DNA of 64,000 bases. Origin: Flammeovirgaceae bacterium (GTDB taxonomy: Bacteria; Bacteroidota; Bacteroidia; Cytophagales; Cyclobacteriaceae). The notes beneath the pieces are model-generated. The model had not been told where the DNA came from. It searched no databases and worked only from the letters and a program-made list of their open reading frames with translations. Below, one piece after another: positions 24,674 through 33,360 of the stretch. Positions within the stretch are counted from its first letter, which is position 1; each line of letters begins with the position of its first letter. Both the position numbers and the translations under genes were made by a program. The stretch spans positions 682,001-746,000 of the forward strand of contig CP054185.1 in the NCBI GenBank assembly GCA_015180985.1. The letters run 5' to 3'.

Positions 24674-26139
24674 GATTTCTTGTTTGCAAATTGAAAGAAG
24701 GAGCCTGCCCCCTGGTCGGCCCGGGCGTTGGGCAACTTAATGGTAAATGTAGTGCCAAATCCTACTTTACTGGAAACAGCAATTTTACCGCCCAGTTTTT
24801 CAACGGCATTTTTAACAATATACAATCCGATACCGGAGCCATCCGACCGCTCGGTTGCCCGGTAAAACATATCAAATATTTTATCCTGGTCTTCCTCGCT
24901 GATACCAATTCCATTATCAGCAAAAACAATGGTTGCCTCGGCCGGTGTAATTTCAACAGCAACATGCACCATCGCTTTAGCGGTTTGCGGCTGCCTGTAT
25001 TTTATTGCGTTGGAAATGAGGTTACGGAAGATTTCTGATATTCGCCATGGGTCGCTGTAAAATTCCTGCTCCGACACACGGGTGGTTAATTCAACTTCGT
25101 TGGCCCCGGGCAGGTAACTCAAATCAGCAAAGGTCTTTGCGATGATTGATTTGAGATCGATTTTGCTGATACTCACCACCATTTTCAGGTTTTTGCTGTG
25201 GCTCAGCACATCGCTGATGAAATGATCCAGATCGTGTACTTTCTTTTCAATAACCTGAAAATAGGTCCGGAGATCATCGGTATTGCCGGGTAATTTTGAA
25301 AGGTTTATCAATCCCAGAATTGACGATAACGGAGCCCGCAAATCGTGCGAAACTTTATACACAAAATTATCCAGTTCGGTATTTCGGGTTTTTAGTTCTT
25401 CTTCGATCTTCTTTCGCTCGGAGATATCCACATAAACGCCATAAATACCGATAGCCTTATCGTCAAGTGTAACCGGAACACCATACAGGATAACATCCAC
25501 CAGCCTGCCGGATTTATGCTTGCGGGTGGTTTCAACACTTATCAGGTTATTCGATGCAATCAGGTTGTTCAGATCAATGCCTTCGTTTTGAAGTTTTTCA
25601 GGAACAATAAAATCGTTCAGGTTCTTGCCCCGCAACTCGATTAGTTCATAACCAAACATTTCGTTAAAGCCGCGGTTCACCAACAGTACTTTGCCGTTAA
25701 CATCCAGCATCACTACGGCCAGTGGCACGGTATTGAATAACTTCGTAAACAGGGCCTCATTTTTTTTCAACCGCTCTTCTTCCTGCCACTTACGCTCAGT
25801 TATATCAAGGATGAAGCCCTGATACTGTAACTCATCCAATGGGGCAGGGAGGCCTGTACGGATTTCTATCCAGCGAATGGTATTCTTTACCTGAATTCGT
25901 CCTATCCAACTCCATGGGCTTTTGTTTTGAAGCGCATCTGCAATGGTTGATTTAAAATTTTCGAGGTCGCCTGAAAAGATCACGCTTTCGCATGATGAAT
26001 AGGTATCAAGCAATTCACCAGGCTTTACACCCAAAACTGCCTCGCAGTTATCCGTTAGCGACAACAATCTTGCCGAACCATCCGCACAGACGGCACATGT
26101 AAAAAATACAGCCGGAAAACCGGGAGAAAGTTCCTGCAT
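24670..26139 (-). CDS. PAS-domain sensor histidine kinase
   Basis: Protein of 489 residues without membrane segments. Two PAS/PAC modules are visible: residues about 10-120 (ending GFILDITERK) and 125-245 (ending GVYVDISERKK). A HisKA dimerisation domain follows with the phospho-acceptor His265 in YKVSHDLRAPLSS. The HATPase domain has N-box RNLISNAIKYR, then FADNGIGI and SDGSGIGLYIVKN. It should be a cytoplasmic kinase sensing a soluble or redox signal. No response regulator is adjacent, so the partner lies elsewhere. The gene overlaps the GNAT-like gene downstream. Confidence 0.87.
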   Translation of the reverse strand: MQELSPGFPAVFFTCAVCADGSARLLSLTDNCEAVLGVKPGELLDTYSSCESVIFSGDLENFKSTIADALQNKSPWSWIGRIQVKNTIRWIEIRTGLPAPLDELQYQGFILDITERKWQEEERLKKNEALFTKLFNTVPLAVVMLDVNGKVLLVNRGFNEMFGYELIELRGKNLNDFIVPEKLQNEGIDLNNLIASNNLISVETTRKHKSGRLVDVILYGVPVTLDDKAIGIYGVYVDISERKKIEEELKTRNTELDNFVYKVSHDLRAPLSSILGLINLSKLPGNTDDLRTYFQVIEKKVHDLDHFISDVLSHSKNLKMVVSISKIDLKSIIAKTFADLSYLPGANEVELTTRVSEQEFYSDPWRISEIFRNLISNAIKYRQPQTAKAMVHVAVEITPAEATIVFADNGIGISEEDQDKIFDMFYRATERSDGSGIGLYIVKNAVEKLGGKIAVSSKVGFGTTFTIKLPNARADQGAGSFFQFANKKS

Positions 26140-26332
26140 GAAGAACCTGTGGTTAGGTTTAGTTAAACGTTATCAGGAGAGGGCAGATTAATTTTTTCAG
26201 GGGTGCAATATAGATTTTACCGTTTATTCTGCAAGTAAAAGCCAACGGCAAGCGAATAAAATTCTGAAAGTTTTACCCCAACAAGTCAAAAACTTCAAAC
26301 CGATAATGTTCTTAAAATAGAGCCCGGCTTGG

Positions 26333-27214
26333 TCAGGAGGCCTTCAACGCTTCGGCACCGCCAACAATTTCGAGGATTTCTTTTGTAATAGCAGCCTGGC
26401 GGGTACGGTTGTAGCTTAGCCGAAGTTCTTTCAGAATCTCACCGGCATTTTCTGTGGCCTTATCCATGGCCGTCATGCGCGCACCGTTTTCAGCCGCGTT
26501 AGAGTCCAGTACGGATTTAAACAACTGGACCTTCAGTGATTTGGGTATAAGGCCTTCAAGTACTTGGGTGTTGTTGGGCTGGTAAATATAATCCGTTGTT
26601 TGGGTTGATGTTGAAGCCTGCTGAACCACCGGAAGGTACTGCTCGGTACGGAGAATTTGTGTAGCTACATTCTTGAATTCGTTGTACACAATTTCAATCT
26701 TATCGTATTTACCCGAACGAAAAGTGGCCATCAGGTAATCGGCAATACCCGAAACCGATTCGAACGACAGATGGCTAAACAGTCCGGCATAGTCATTCAC
26801 CACACGGTATTTGCGCTTGGTGAAATATTCATTGGCCTTTTTACCTATAGGCAATATGCTTACCCCGCCTTGCTTAAACTGTGCAGCATACTTTTCTTCA
26901 ATTACACGCTGAACGCCCTTGTAAACATTGGTATTAAAGGAACCGCACAGCCCGCGATCAGAACTGATGGCAACTATGAGCACATTGCTTTCAGGCCGTG
27001 CCTTGCTATACCAGTTATCGGTTGGTTCATTGGTTTGGGCAGCAGAAAGATTTTGAAGAATAACCGAAAGCTTCTGAGCAAACGGGCGCATCTGTAAAAT
27101 GCGATCCTGCGACTTGCGGAGTTTCGCAGCAGCCACCATTTTCATGGCTTTGGTGATCTGCTGGGTAGAGACCACCGAACTGATGCGTGTTTTAACTTCT
27201 TTTAAGCTGGGCAT
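26333..27214 (-). CDS. atpG: F1Fo ATP synthase gamma subunit
   Basis: Protein of 293 residues. The N-terminal LKEVKTRISSVVSTQQITKAMKMVAAAKLRK and the C-terminal RLSYNRTRQAAITKEILEIVGGAEAL are the two helices of the rotor coiled coil. The middle SSDRGLCGSFN is the conserved gamma signature. It is the last gene of this atp operon. atpD and atpC, which follow atpG in many bacteria, do not; the next gene is a sensor kinase after about 190 bases with nothing else recognisable in the gap. Confidence 0.95.
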   Translation of the reverse strand: MPSLKEVKTRISSVVSTQQITKAMKMVAAAKLRKSQDRILQMRPFAQKLSVILQNLSAAQTNEPTDNWYSKARPESNVLIVAISSDRGLCGSFNTNVYKGVQRVIEEKYAAQFKQGGVSILPIGKKANEYFTKRKYRVVNDYAGLFSHLSFESVSGIADYLMATFRSGKYDKIEIVYNEFKNVATQILRTEQYLPVVQQASTSTQTTDYIYQPNNTQVLEGLIPKSLKVQLFKSVLDSNAAENGARMTAMDKATENAGEILKELRLSYNRTRQAAITKEILEIVGGAEALKAS

Positions 27215-27241
27215 GTTCTTTCTGAAATCAAAAAAGCCTGA

Positions 27242-28816
27242 TTAATATTTAGCAGCCAGTTCCAGGGCGGTTTTTTTAATCGTTTCCAAATCCGAATCCT
27301 CCAGCTTACCGGCACGCAGGTTATTCAGTACACTGCGGTAACTGGAGCGCATCAGATCAAGGAATTCCTTTTCAAACTGGCGCACCTTATTTACCGGCAC
27401 CTTGTCCAGATAGCCGCGGGTGGAGGCTGCAATAATAGCTACCTGCTCTTCAACCGGAACAGGCGCATACTGATCCTGCTTCAGGACTTCGGTGTTTCGT
27501 CTTCCGCGCTCGATGGTCAACTTCGTGGCGGCATCTAAATCAGAACCGAATTTTGCGAAGGCTTCCAGCTCGCGGAACTGCGCCTGGTCAAGCTTAAGCG
27601 TACCGGCTACTTTTTTCATGGATTTGATCTGGGCAGCACCCCCTACGCGCGACACCGAAATACCTACGTTAATAGCCGGACGGATACCCGAGTTGAACAA
27701 GTTGGTTTCCAGGAATATCTGCCCATCGGTAATGGAAATCACGTTGGTGGGAATGTAAGCCGAAACGTCACCCGCCTGGGTTTCGATAATGGGCAAAGCG
27801 GTTAACGATCCTCCTCCTTTTACCTTTGATTTCAGAGACGGGGGCAGGTCATTCATATTTTTGGCTACACTGTCGTCATTAATGATTTTGGCAGCACGCT
27901 CAAGCAGGCGTGAGTGCAGGTAAAAAATATCGCCCGGGTATGCTTCGCGTCCCGGTGGTCGTCTTAACAGCAACGACACTTCGCGGTAAGCAACTGCCTG
28001 CTTGGAGAGGTCATCGTAAATTACCAATGCGGGGCGGCCCGTATCGCGGAAATATTCACCAATTGCCGCACCGGTAAATGGTGCAAAGAACTGCATCGGT
28101 GCCGGATCGGAAGCTGTGGCTGATACAATAATGGTGTACGGAAGTGCACCGGCTTTTTCCAGAGCAGCAGCCACCTGGGCAACCGTTGAGCCCTTTTGAC
28201 CGATGGCAACATAAATGCAATACACCGGTTTACCCTGTTCATAAAATTCTTTCTGATTAATAATGGTGTCAATCGCTACAGCGGTTTTGCCGGTTTGCCG
28301 ATCTCCGATGATAAGCTCGCGTTGGCCACGGCCAATCGGAATCATAGAGTCGATGGCTTTAATACCGGTTTGCAGCGGTTCATTTACCGGCTGACGGTAA
28401 ATTACACCGGGGGCTTTTCGCTCCATGGGCATTTCGAACAATTCGCCTTTCAGCGGGCCTTTGCCATCTACGGGCTCACCAAGGGTATCCACTACGCGGC
28501 TCAGCATGCCATCGCCAACCAGTACCGAAGCAATTTTTCCGGTTCGCTTAACCGTATCGCCTTCGTGTACGCCTTTCGAATCGCCAAACAATACGGCTCC
28601 TACATTGTCTTCTTCCAGGTTGAGCACCATGGCGCGGAGGCCATTTTCAAATTCGAGCAATTCACCTGACTGGGCCTGAGTTAGCCCATAAATGCGGGCC
28701 ACGCCATCACCCACGGTAAGTACCGTGCCCACTTCTTCCAGTTGCGCATCGGTGCGTGCCTGTGCGAGTTGTTCGCGTAATATTGCTGATACTTCTTCAG
28801 GTCTGATTTCTGCCAT
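27242..28816 (-). CDS. atpA: F1Fo ATP synthase alpha subunit
   Basis: Protein of 524 residues, full length. The P-loop GDRQTGKT is present, as are the N-terminal [14 protein letters not shown], the [14 protein letters not shown] strand and the [23 protein letters not shown] signature. The alpha subunit carries the non-catalytic nucleotide sites and forms the F1 hexamer with beta, whose gene is not in this window. It lies 32 bases after atpH and 27 bases before atpG. Confidence 0.97.
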   Translation of the reverse strand: MAEIRPEEVSAILREQLAQARTDAQLEEVGTVLTVGDGVARIYGLTQAQSGELLEFENGLRAMVLNLEEDNVGAVLFGDSKGVHEGDTVKRTGKIASVLVGDGMLSRVVDTLGEPVDGKGPLKGELFEMPMERKAPGVIYRQPVNEPLQTGIKAIDSMIPIGRGQRELIIGDRQTGKTAVAIDTIINQKEFYEQGKPVYCIYVAIGQKGSTVAQVAAALEKAGALPYTIIVSATASDPAPMQFFAPFTGAAIGEYFRDTGRPALVIYDDLSKQAVAYREVSLLLRRPPGREAYPGDIFYLHSRLLERAAKIINDDSVAKNMNDLPPSLKSKVKGGGSLTALPIIETQAGDVSAYIPTNVISITDGQIFLETNLFNSGIRPAINVGISVSRVGGAAQIKSMKKVAGTLKLDQAQFRELEAFAKFGSDLDAATKLTIERGRRNTEVLKQDQYAPVPVEEQVAIIAASTRGYLDKVPVNKVRQFEKEFLDLMRSSYRSVLNNLRAGKLEDSDLETIKKTALELAAKY

Positions 28817-28848
28817 ATCAATTAGCTTATTCGTTCAACTTTCAATAA

Positions 28849-29409
28849 CTAAAATTCCTTTATATAGGGATTCTGACTAAACTCTCTTTGCAATGCCTTT
28901 AACTGGTTATGGATAGAGGCATCAATCTGCTTATCGTCAACCGTAAGCACAAATCCTCCAATCATTTCCTTGTCCACCTTCTCAACCACTTCAACTTTTT
29001 TCTTGTCGCTTATTTTCTTTACGATGGCTTCAAATTCTTCGCGTAACTTTTTATCAAGAGGTACAGCAGTGGCTACCGTTGCCTGCACAATGCCCCTGTA
29101 TTCGTTGTAGGCATTATGGAATTGTCGGGCAATTTCAGGCAGCAAAGGTTCGCGGTTTTTACGGGTAATAATGTCAAAAATCGCGAGGGTTAATTTGTGT
29201 ACTTTACCTTTAAAAACCGTGTCCAGAATTTCTTTCTTTTTATCGTGCTTAATAACCGGGTTGCGCAGCATTAGGGTAAAAGCCCGGTTGCGTTCGCATA
29301 CCTGGTTGAACAGTATCATGTCGTTATGTACTTCATCCAATGCATGCTGGTCAACGGCCAGGTGGAGCAGTGATTTTACGTAGCGATATGCAACCCGTGA
29401 GTCGGCCAT
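28849..29409 (-). CDS. atpH: F1Fo ATP synthase delta subunit
   Basis: Protein of 186 residues. The helical N-terminal domain begins VAYRYVKSLLHLA and the C-terminal domain has ATAVPLDKKLREEFEAIVKK and the conserved GGFVLTVDDKQIDASI. Delta joins the b stalk to the alpha3-beta3 head. It starts two bases after the stop of atpF. Length is typical. Confidence 0.93.
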   Translation of the reverse strand: MADSRVAYRYVKSLLHLAVDQHALDEVHNDMILFNQVCERNRAFTLMLRNPVIKHDKKKEILDTVFKGKVHKLTLAIFDIITRKNREPLLPEIARQFHNAYNEYRGIVQATVATAVPLDKKLREEFEAIVKKISDKKKVEVVEKVDKEMIGGFVLTVDDKQIDASIHNQLKALQREFSQNPYIKEF

Positions 29410-29411
29410 GG

Positions 29412-29906
29412 TTAGTTAATCTTCAAATCTTTCAGGTAACTTTCTACCAGTTCCTTTTGCGTTTTATCATCGGCCAGGTTTTTCTTCATCAGCTTTTCGG
29501 CTATTTGAAGCGAGAACAGGGCCACCTGGATCTTCACGTCTTTTAATGCAGCCTGTTTTTCAATCTGGATGGCCTGTCGGGCATCATCAATAATTTTGTC
29601 GGCCGACTTTTTGGCTTCCATTTGTGCCTCTTCTTTCAGTCGGTTTGATGCTTCGCGGGCTTCTTTTAAAATCTTATCGCGTTCTTCGCGGGCTTCTTTT
29701 AATAACTTTTCGTTATCTGCCTTAAGCTGGCTCATTTCTGCCCGTGCTTTATCAGCCGTGTCGAGGGCGTTTTGAATTGAAGTTTCCCGCTCTTTTAATG
29801 AATTAAGAATGGGCTTCCACGCCAGTTTAGACAAGAGAATGAACAGCAGAATGAATACAATGGCCTGCCACAGTATTAATCCGGTTCCGGGAGTTAAAAG
29901 ATCCAT
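29412..29906 (-). CDS. atpF: F1Fo ATP synthase b subunit
   Basis: Protein of 164 residues. One N-terminal membrane helix (GLILWQAIVFILLFILLSKL) followed by WKPI and a long charged helix, the peripheral stalk. It follows a GC-rich hairpin that separates it from atpE, and runs into atpH with two bases between. Length is typical for the family. Confidence 0.95.
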   Translation of the reverse strand: MDLLTPGTGLILWQAIVFILLFILLSKLAWKPILNSLKERETSIQNALDTADKARAEMSQLKADNEKLLKEAREERDKILKEAREASNRLKEEAQMEAKKSADKIIDDARQAIQIEKQAALKDVKIQVALFSLQIAEKLMKKNLADDKTQKELVESYLKDLKIN

Positions 29907-29942
29907 AGTATTGGTTATGCGTTGTTTTAAATTAAAAACGAA

Positions 29943-29977
29943 GAGGAGTTCCCGGCCTATTGCCGGATAAACTCCTC
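29943..29977 (-). terminator. GC-rich hairpin between atpE and atpF (possible attenuator)
   Basis: GAGGAGTT/AACTCCTC outer arms and CCGGC/GCCGG inner arms form one long stem-loop just after the atpE stop. Read on the minus strand it is followed at short distance by a T-rich stretch. It could partly terminate transcription or stabilise the 3' end of an atpB-atpE message. Confidence 0.6.
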
Positions 29978-29982
29978 AACGG

Positions 29983-30237
<255 letters not shown>

Positions 30238-30250
30238 TTATGTGAAACAA

Positions 30251-30269
30251 CCCCGGCATTTTGCCGGGG
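30251..30269 (-). promoter_or_regulatory. GC-rich hairpin between atpB and atpE
   Basis: CCCCGGC and GCCGGGG form a perfect 7-bp stem around a 5-base loop, about 25 bases before the atpE start on the minus strand. With the hairpin at 29943-29977 it brackets atpE. A role in mRNA processing or stability is inferred from position. Confidence 0.6.
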
Positions 30270-30284
30270 ATACCTTTAAATCTG

Positions 30285-31310
30285 TTAATGATGTTCATGC
30301 TCGGCTGTGGCCATTCCGATGTACAGCGAGGTGAACAGGGTAAATACATACGCCTGAATTCCCGCCACCAGCAATTCAATCAGGTTAATAAACAACACCA
30401 TCAGTGTGGATGCCAGTCCAACGTAAATGCTGCCGAAGATGAACGTTAAACATATTAAACTCAAAATAACAATGTGCCCGGCCGTAATCGCCACGAATAA
30501 ACGAATGGTGAGTGAAAACGGCTTGGTAAATAAGCCGATGATCTCAACGGGCAGAATAACAATACGAAGCGGAAGCGGTACACCGGGGGTCCAGAAAATG
30601 TGTCCCCAATAACTTTTGTTTCCGCTAACATTGGTGATGATGAACGTAAACACGGCAAGCGTAAGCGTAACCGCAATGTTGCCGGTCATGTTTCCTGCTC
30701 CGGGTAAAAGTCCCAACAGGTTGCCAAATAAGATGAAGAAGAAAAGCGTTAACAGATAAGGCAGGTACTTTTCGTAATGATGCCCGATGTTGGGCTTAAC
30801 TATCTCATCCCGAACAAATACAATAATGGGTTCAAAAAACGACTGGATGCCGGACGGAGCTTTGCCTGAATTTTTTTGATACCGACCAGCCACCGTTAAA
30901 AAGACCAGCACCAGGAGCGCAGCATTGATAAACAACATGGCCACATTCTTGGTAATGGAGATGTCAAACACTGCTTTTCCTGTATCAGCCCGGTAAATGT
31001 GGTTATGCTCAAGCTTATACCCATTATATTCTACCACGTTGTGATGTTCATCATAAAAATTCCGCGATGAAAAAATATCCAAACCTTTCTCCTGCGAATA
31101 CACAATTATTGGCAAATAAAGTGTGCCGTAGTGCCCGTCCCAGAAATGCCAGATGTGATCATCCATAACGTGATGGAGTATTACTTCACTGGCATTAAAA
31201 GCTTTTGTGCTGTCGGCCGGTTCAGCAGCCCGTGCTTCCCGCAAAAAGCCAAAAATCACAAGAGCTAAGAGTGTTGAAAATCGGGTGCTTTTTAAGAGAA
31301 AAACGCTCAT
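30285..31310 (-). CDS. atpB: F1Fo ATP synthase a subunit, with N-terminal extension
   Basis: Protein of 341 residues, longer than the about 270 of E. coli because of a signal-like segment and an extension of about 100 residues before the first core helix, a trait of Bacteroidota. The essential Arg is Arg270 in FSLTIRLF, followed by AITAGH; the Asn usual at the fourth position after Arg (RLFxN) is Ala274 here. Helices with GNLLGLLPGAG and LFINLIELLVAGIQAYVFTLF are typical. The subunit forms the proton path with the c ring. A TACCTTTG element 35-42 bases upstream may give an operon-internal promoter. Confidence 0.93.
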   Translation of the reverse strand: MSVFLLKSTRFSTLLALVIFGFLREARAAEPADSTKAFNASEVILHHVMDDHIWHFWDGHYGTLYLPIIVYSQEKGLDIFSSRNFYDEHHNVVEYNGYKLEHNHIYRADTGKAVFDISITKNVAMLFINAALLVLVFLTVAGRYQKNSGKAPSGIQSFFEPIIVFVRDEIVKPNIGHHYEKYLPYLLTLFFFILFGNLLGLLPGAGNMTGNIAVTLTLAVFTFIITNVSGNKSYWGHIFWTPGVPLPLRIVILPVEIIGLFTKPFSLTIRLFVAITAGHIVILSLICLTFIFGSIYVGLASTLMVLFINLIELLVAGIQAYVFTLFTSLYIGMATAEHEHH

Positions 31311-31344
31311 TGGAAGGTGCTGACGGGGTTTTAAAATCCGACCG

Positions 31345-31352
31345 CAAAGGTA
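31345..31352 (-). promoter_or_regulatory. TAnnTTTG promoter element upstream of atpB (TACCTTTG)
   Basis: Exact -7 element on the minus strand in the 101-bp gap between the atpI-like gene and atpB, placing a start site about 26 bases before the atpB ATG. No clear -33 TTTG is seen at the standard distance. Confidence 0.5.
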
Positions 31353-31411
31353 AAAATTAACGCTTCAGAATGAAATTTTTTATAGGTTTTTTGGCCTCGT
31401 AGCGGAGGTTC

Positions 31412-31774
31412 TTATTGATTCACTTTCCGGTACAGAAATGCTACCTCAGCAATCGTAAAAAGCAGGTAAACAATCATAAAAAAAACAACATTGGGGGTTG
31501 CACCATCCCGGTTTCGGGATATGACAAAAATCATGAATACGGCATAGGCCACCAGTTTAATGGCCATCGTAAGTAAATAAAACTGAACGAAGGATTCGGG
31601 ACGCTCCTCTTTTGTATGAACCAGGTAATAAAACAAGCCAGCCGTACTGATGAACAGGAAGAACATAATATGGTAAAGGTGCGATGGCCAAACAGCTACT
31701 ATTTGACTGTACACCAGGATGACGCCCGAGGAAATCAATACCAGCGTCAGTAAAAAGGAAGCCACCAATCTCAC
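31412..31774 (-). CDS. AtpI-position membrane protein of the ATP synthase operon
   Basis: Protein of 120 residues from a GTG start that overlaps the preceding stop (GTGA). Four hydrophobic helices are present, with a loop TKEERPESFVQ between the second and third. Position between atpZ and atpB is that of atpI, and the size fits, but the sequence has no clear AtpI motif. In other bacteria AtpI helps build the c ring. A role in ATP synthase assembly is inferred from position only. Confidence 0.65.
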   Translation of the reverse strand: MRLVASFLLTLVLISSGVILVYSQIVAVWPSHLYHIMFFLFISTAGLFYYLVHTKEERPESFVQFYLLTMAIKLVAYAVFMIFVISRNRDGATPNVVFFMIVYLLFTIAEVAFLYRKVNQ

Positions 31775-32007
31775 GAATTCAGGGATCGATACACCTGGTA
31801 TAACATACCGGCCAGTGCCAGCACTCCGAATAACAACATAAAAACCGGAAAAGAAAATCTAAGATAGCTATCAAGCTTATAACCGAGCCACCCAAATACA
31901 CCAATTGTTAAAAGCAACTGAAGGGCCAGCCCGCTGTATCGCAGGTAGGCGTTAAACGGATTTGGCTTCTTCGGTTCGGGTAAAGGTTCGTGTTGTCCCG
32001 ATTCCAT
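31771..32007 (-). CDS. atpZ: AtpZ-like small membrane protein
   Basis: Protein of 78 residues from the ATG at 32007. A proline- and charge-rich start (PLPEPKKPNPFNAYLRYSGLALQ) leads into two helices with the intervening GYKLDSYL. The K-LD motif in the loop between two helices is typical of AtpZ/AtpI-type proteins. Its first 56 bases overlap the 3' end of the bactofilin gene in another frame. An upstream TTG start is possible but would lengthen that overlap. Confidence 0.75.
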   Translation of the reverse strand: MESGQHEPLPEPKKPNPFNAYLRYSGLALQLLLTIGVFGWLGYKLDSYLRFSFPVFMLLFGVLALAGMLYQVYRSLNS

Positions 32008-32395
32008 TCGTATCACCAATCTTAATTTCCTTTATGGTCGCACCCATTTTGCAAGAGCCGTTAAAGACTGCTCCGGGTTCAACAACCAATTTGCCTGTAA
32101 TAATATCGCCATTAATTACTGCGGTTGCTTTCAATACAAGCAATTCGGCAATTTCAATTCTTCCTTTTACCTCACCCTCAATGTCGGCATTCTGGGCAGT
32201 AATGTTACCATGCACCTGCGAGGAATTTCCCAGGGCAACTTTTGATTTTGATTTAATGTGGCCGTTTACTTTGCCTTCGATACGAATATTGCCGTAGGTT
32301 TCAATGTTCCCTTCCAGATAGGTGCCTTTACCAATTGTGTTGCTTGAATTGCTGATCTCTTCAGCGGCACGTTTTTCTTCTTTTGATGCAAACAT
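31952..32395 (-). CDS. Bactofilin (polymer-forming cytoskeletal protein)
   Basis: Protein of 147 residues. The central about 100 residues are the DUF583 right-handed beta helix: GKGTYLEGNIETYGNIRIEGKV, then ALGNSSQVHGNI, ADIEGEVKGRI and ATAVINGDIITGKLVVEPGA. The N-terminal region is short and charged and there is no membrane helix. Bactofilins polymerise without nucleotide and position cell-wall enzymes. The gene lies 10 bases after an M23 peptidase gene, an arrangement known from several bacteria where both proteins shape the cell. Confidence 0.9.
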   Translation of the reverse strand: MFASKEEKRAAEEISNSSNTIGKGTYLEGNIETYGNIRIEGKVNGHIKSKSKVALGNSSQVHGNITAQNADIEGEVKGRIEIAELLVLKATAVINGDIITGKLVVEPGAVFNGSCKMGATIKEIKIGDTNGIGTTRTFTRTEEAKSV

Positions 32396-32405
32396 GTTTT
32401 TGTTG

Positions 32406-33269
32406 TTAAAACGTTACAAATTCTTCCGGATTAAGCGGGTTGCCATTGTACCACAACTCAAAATGAAGATGCGGACCGTTGGTTAACTCACCGCTGTTGC
32501 CAACTATAGAGATAATTTCGCCTGCATTAACAAAGGTACCAACTTTTTTATATAATTCGGCATTGTGCTTATAAACCGAAATCAGGCTGCCCTTATGCTG
32601 TATCATCATTACATAACCGGAGTCTTGTGTCCACGAAGCAAACACCACTGTTCCATCAGCAATGTTTTTAACCGGTTCATTGGTTTTGGTAACAATGTCC
32701 ACGCCATAATGGCCCCGCTTCAGGTCAAACCGGTCGGAGACAAAGCCGGCAATCGGAGAGAAGAAAAATGTCTCCTGTAATTCACGGTATTTCGCGCTGG
32801 TAAATGTAATCAGGGCCAGATCGGATTTTTCAAAATCCTTTCTGAACTGTGAGTCGGCCGGAGCCAGTTTTAATTCAGTAGGTTTAATTACAGGTTTGCC
32901 ATCAACCTTTAAAATCTCAGCCGCACTTTTAAAGTCTGATGTATCACCGCGAAGCACACGTTGAAAGTTGAGGATAAACTGCTCTTTCCGATCAACTTCC
33001 ATCGAAAGAGAGTCAACCTTACCGGCCAGGTTAACCAGTTCACGATTCAACACCATCTGTTCAAAGCGCGGATCAAACCATTTAGCCAACAGGGTTTGAG
33101 CAAGGAACAGACTCACCACAAAAACGGTAGCAAACATTACGCCCAAAAAAAAGATTACCTTCGAGTAAGTAAAGCCAAAACTGGTCTTTTCGGCAAAGTT
33201 CTCCTCGTTGCGGATAATGAGTTGGTACCGGTTAGTTAGCCAGTTGGATAATGTCTTTTTCTGCTTCAA
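32406..33269 (-). CDS. M23 family metallopeptidase (LytM-like), membrane anchored
   Basis: Protein of about 287 residues. A single membrane helix (VIFFLGVMFATVFVVSLFLA) follows a basic cytoplasmic segment; then comes a coiled-coil region and the C-terminal LytM domain. The zinc ligands are in GHYGVD (H-x(3)-D) and HLHFELW (H-x-H). Members cut peptidoglycan cross-bridges or activate amidases. No ATG occurs near the start: the TTG at 33269 (KQKKTLSNW) is chosen because a TTG at 33290 lies inside a TAACTTTG promoter element. It precedes the bactofilin gene by 10 bases. Confidence 0.85.
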   Translation of the reverse strand: MKQKKTLSNWLTNRYQLIIRNEENFAEKTSFGFTYSKVIFFLGVMFATVFVVSLFLAQTLLAKWFDPRFEQMVLNRELVNLAGKVDSLSMEVDRKEQFILNFQRVLRGDTSDFKSAAEILKVDGKPVIKPTELKLAPADSQFRKDFEKSDLALITFTSAKYRELQETFFFSPIAGFVSDRFDLKRGHYGVDIVTKTNEPVKNIADGTVVFASWTQDSGYVMMIQHKGSLISVYKHNAELYKKVGTFVNAGEIISIVGNSGELTNGPHLHFELWYNGNPLNPEEFVTF

Positions 33270-33287
33270 AAGGCGAATTTTAGCCGA

Positions 33288-33295
33288 CAAAGTTA
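33288..33295 (-). promoter_or_regulatory. TAnnTTTG promoter element for the M23-bactofilin-atp cluster (TAACTTTG)
   Basis: Exact match on the minus strand, in the short gap between the divergent M23 and sprE genes. The start site would fall near 33281, about a dozen bases before the TTG start at 33269. No TTG in good -33 spacing was found. Confidence 0.5.
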
Positions 33296-33360
33296 GATAT
33301 TCCGAACGATTTAAATATGGAAAGCATCTTTTTTACGTTTCTAAAGGAACCGATAACGTT

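Noticed and set aside
26140-26332. atpC or another small gene downstream of atpG
   Set aside because: No open frame with family features exists in this 193-bp gap; nothing recognisable is seen there.
33208-33360. Extended N-terminus of sprE
   Set aside because: It would overlap the divergent M23 gene and promoter, and would bury the lipoprotein signal 50 residues inside.
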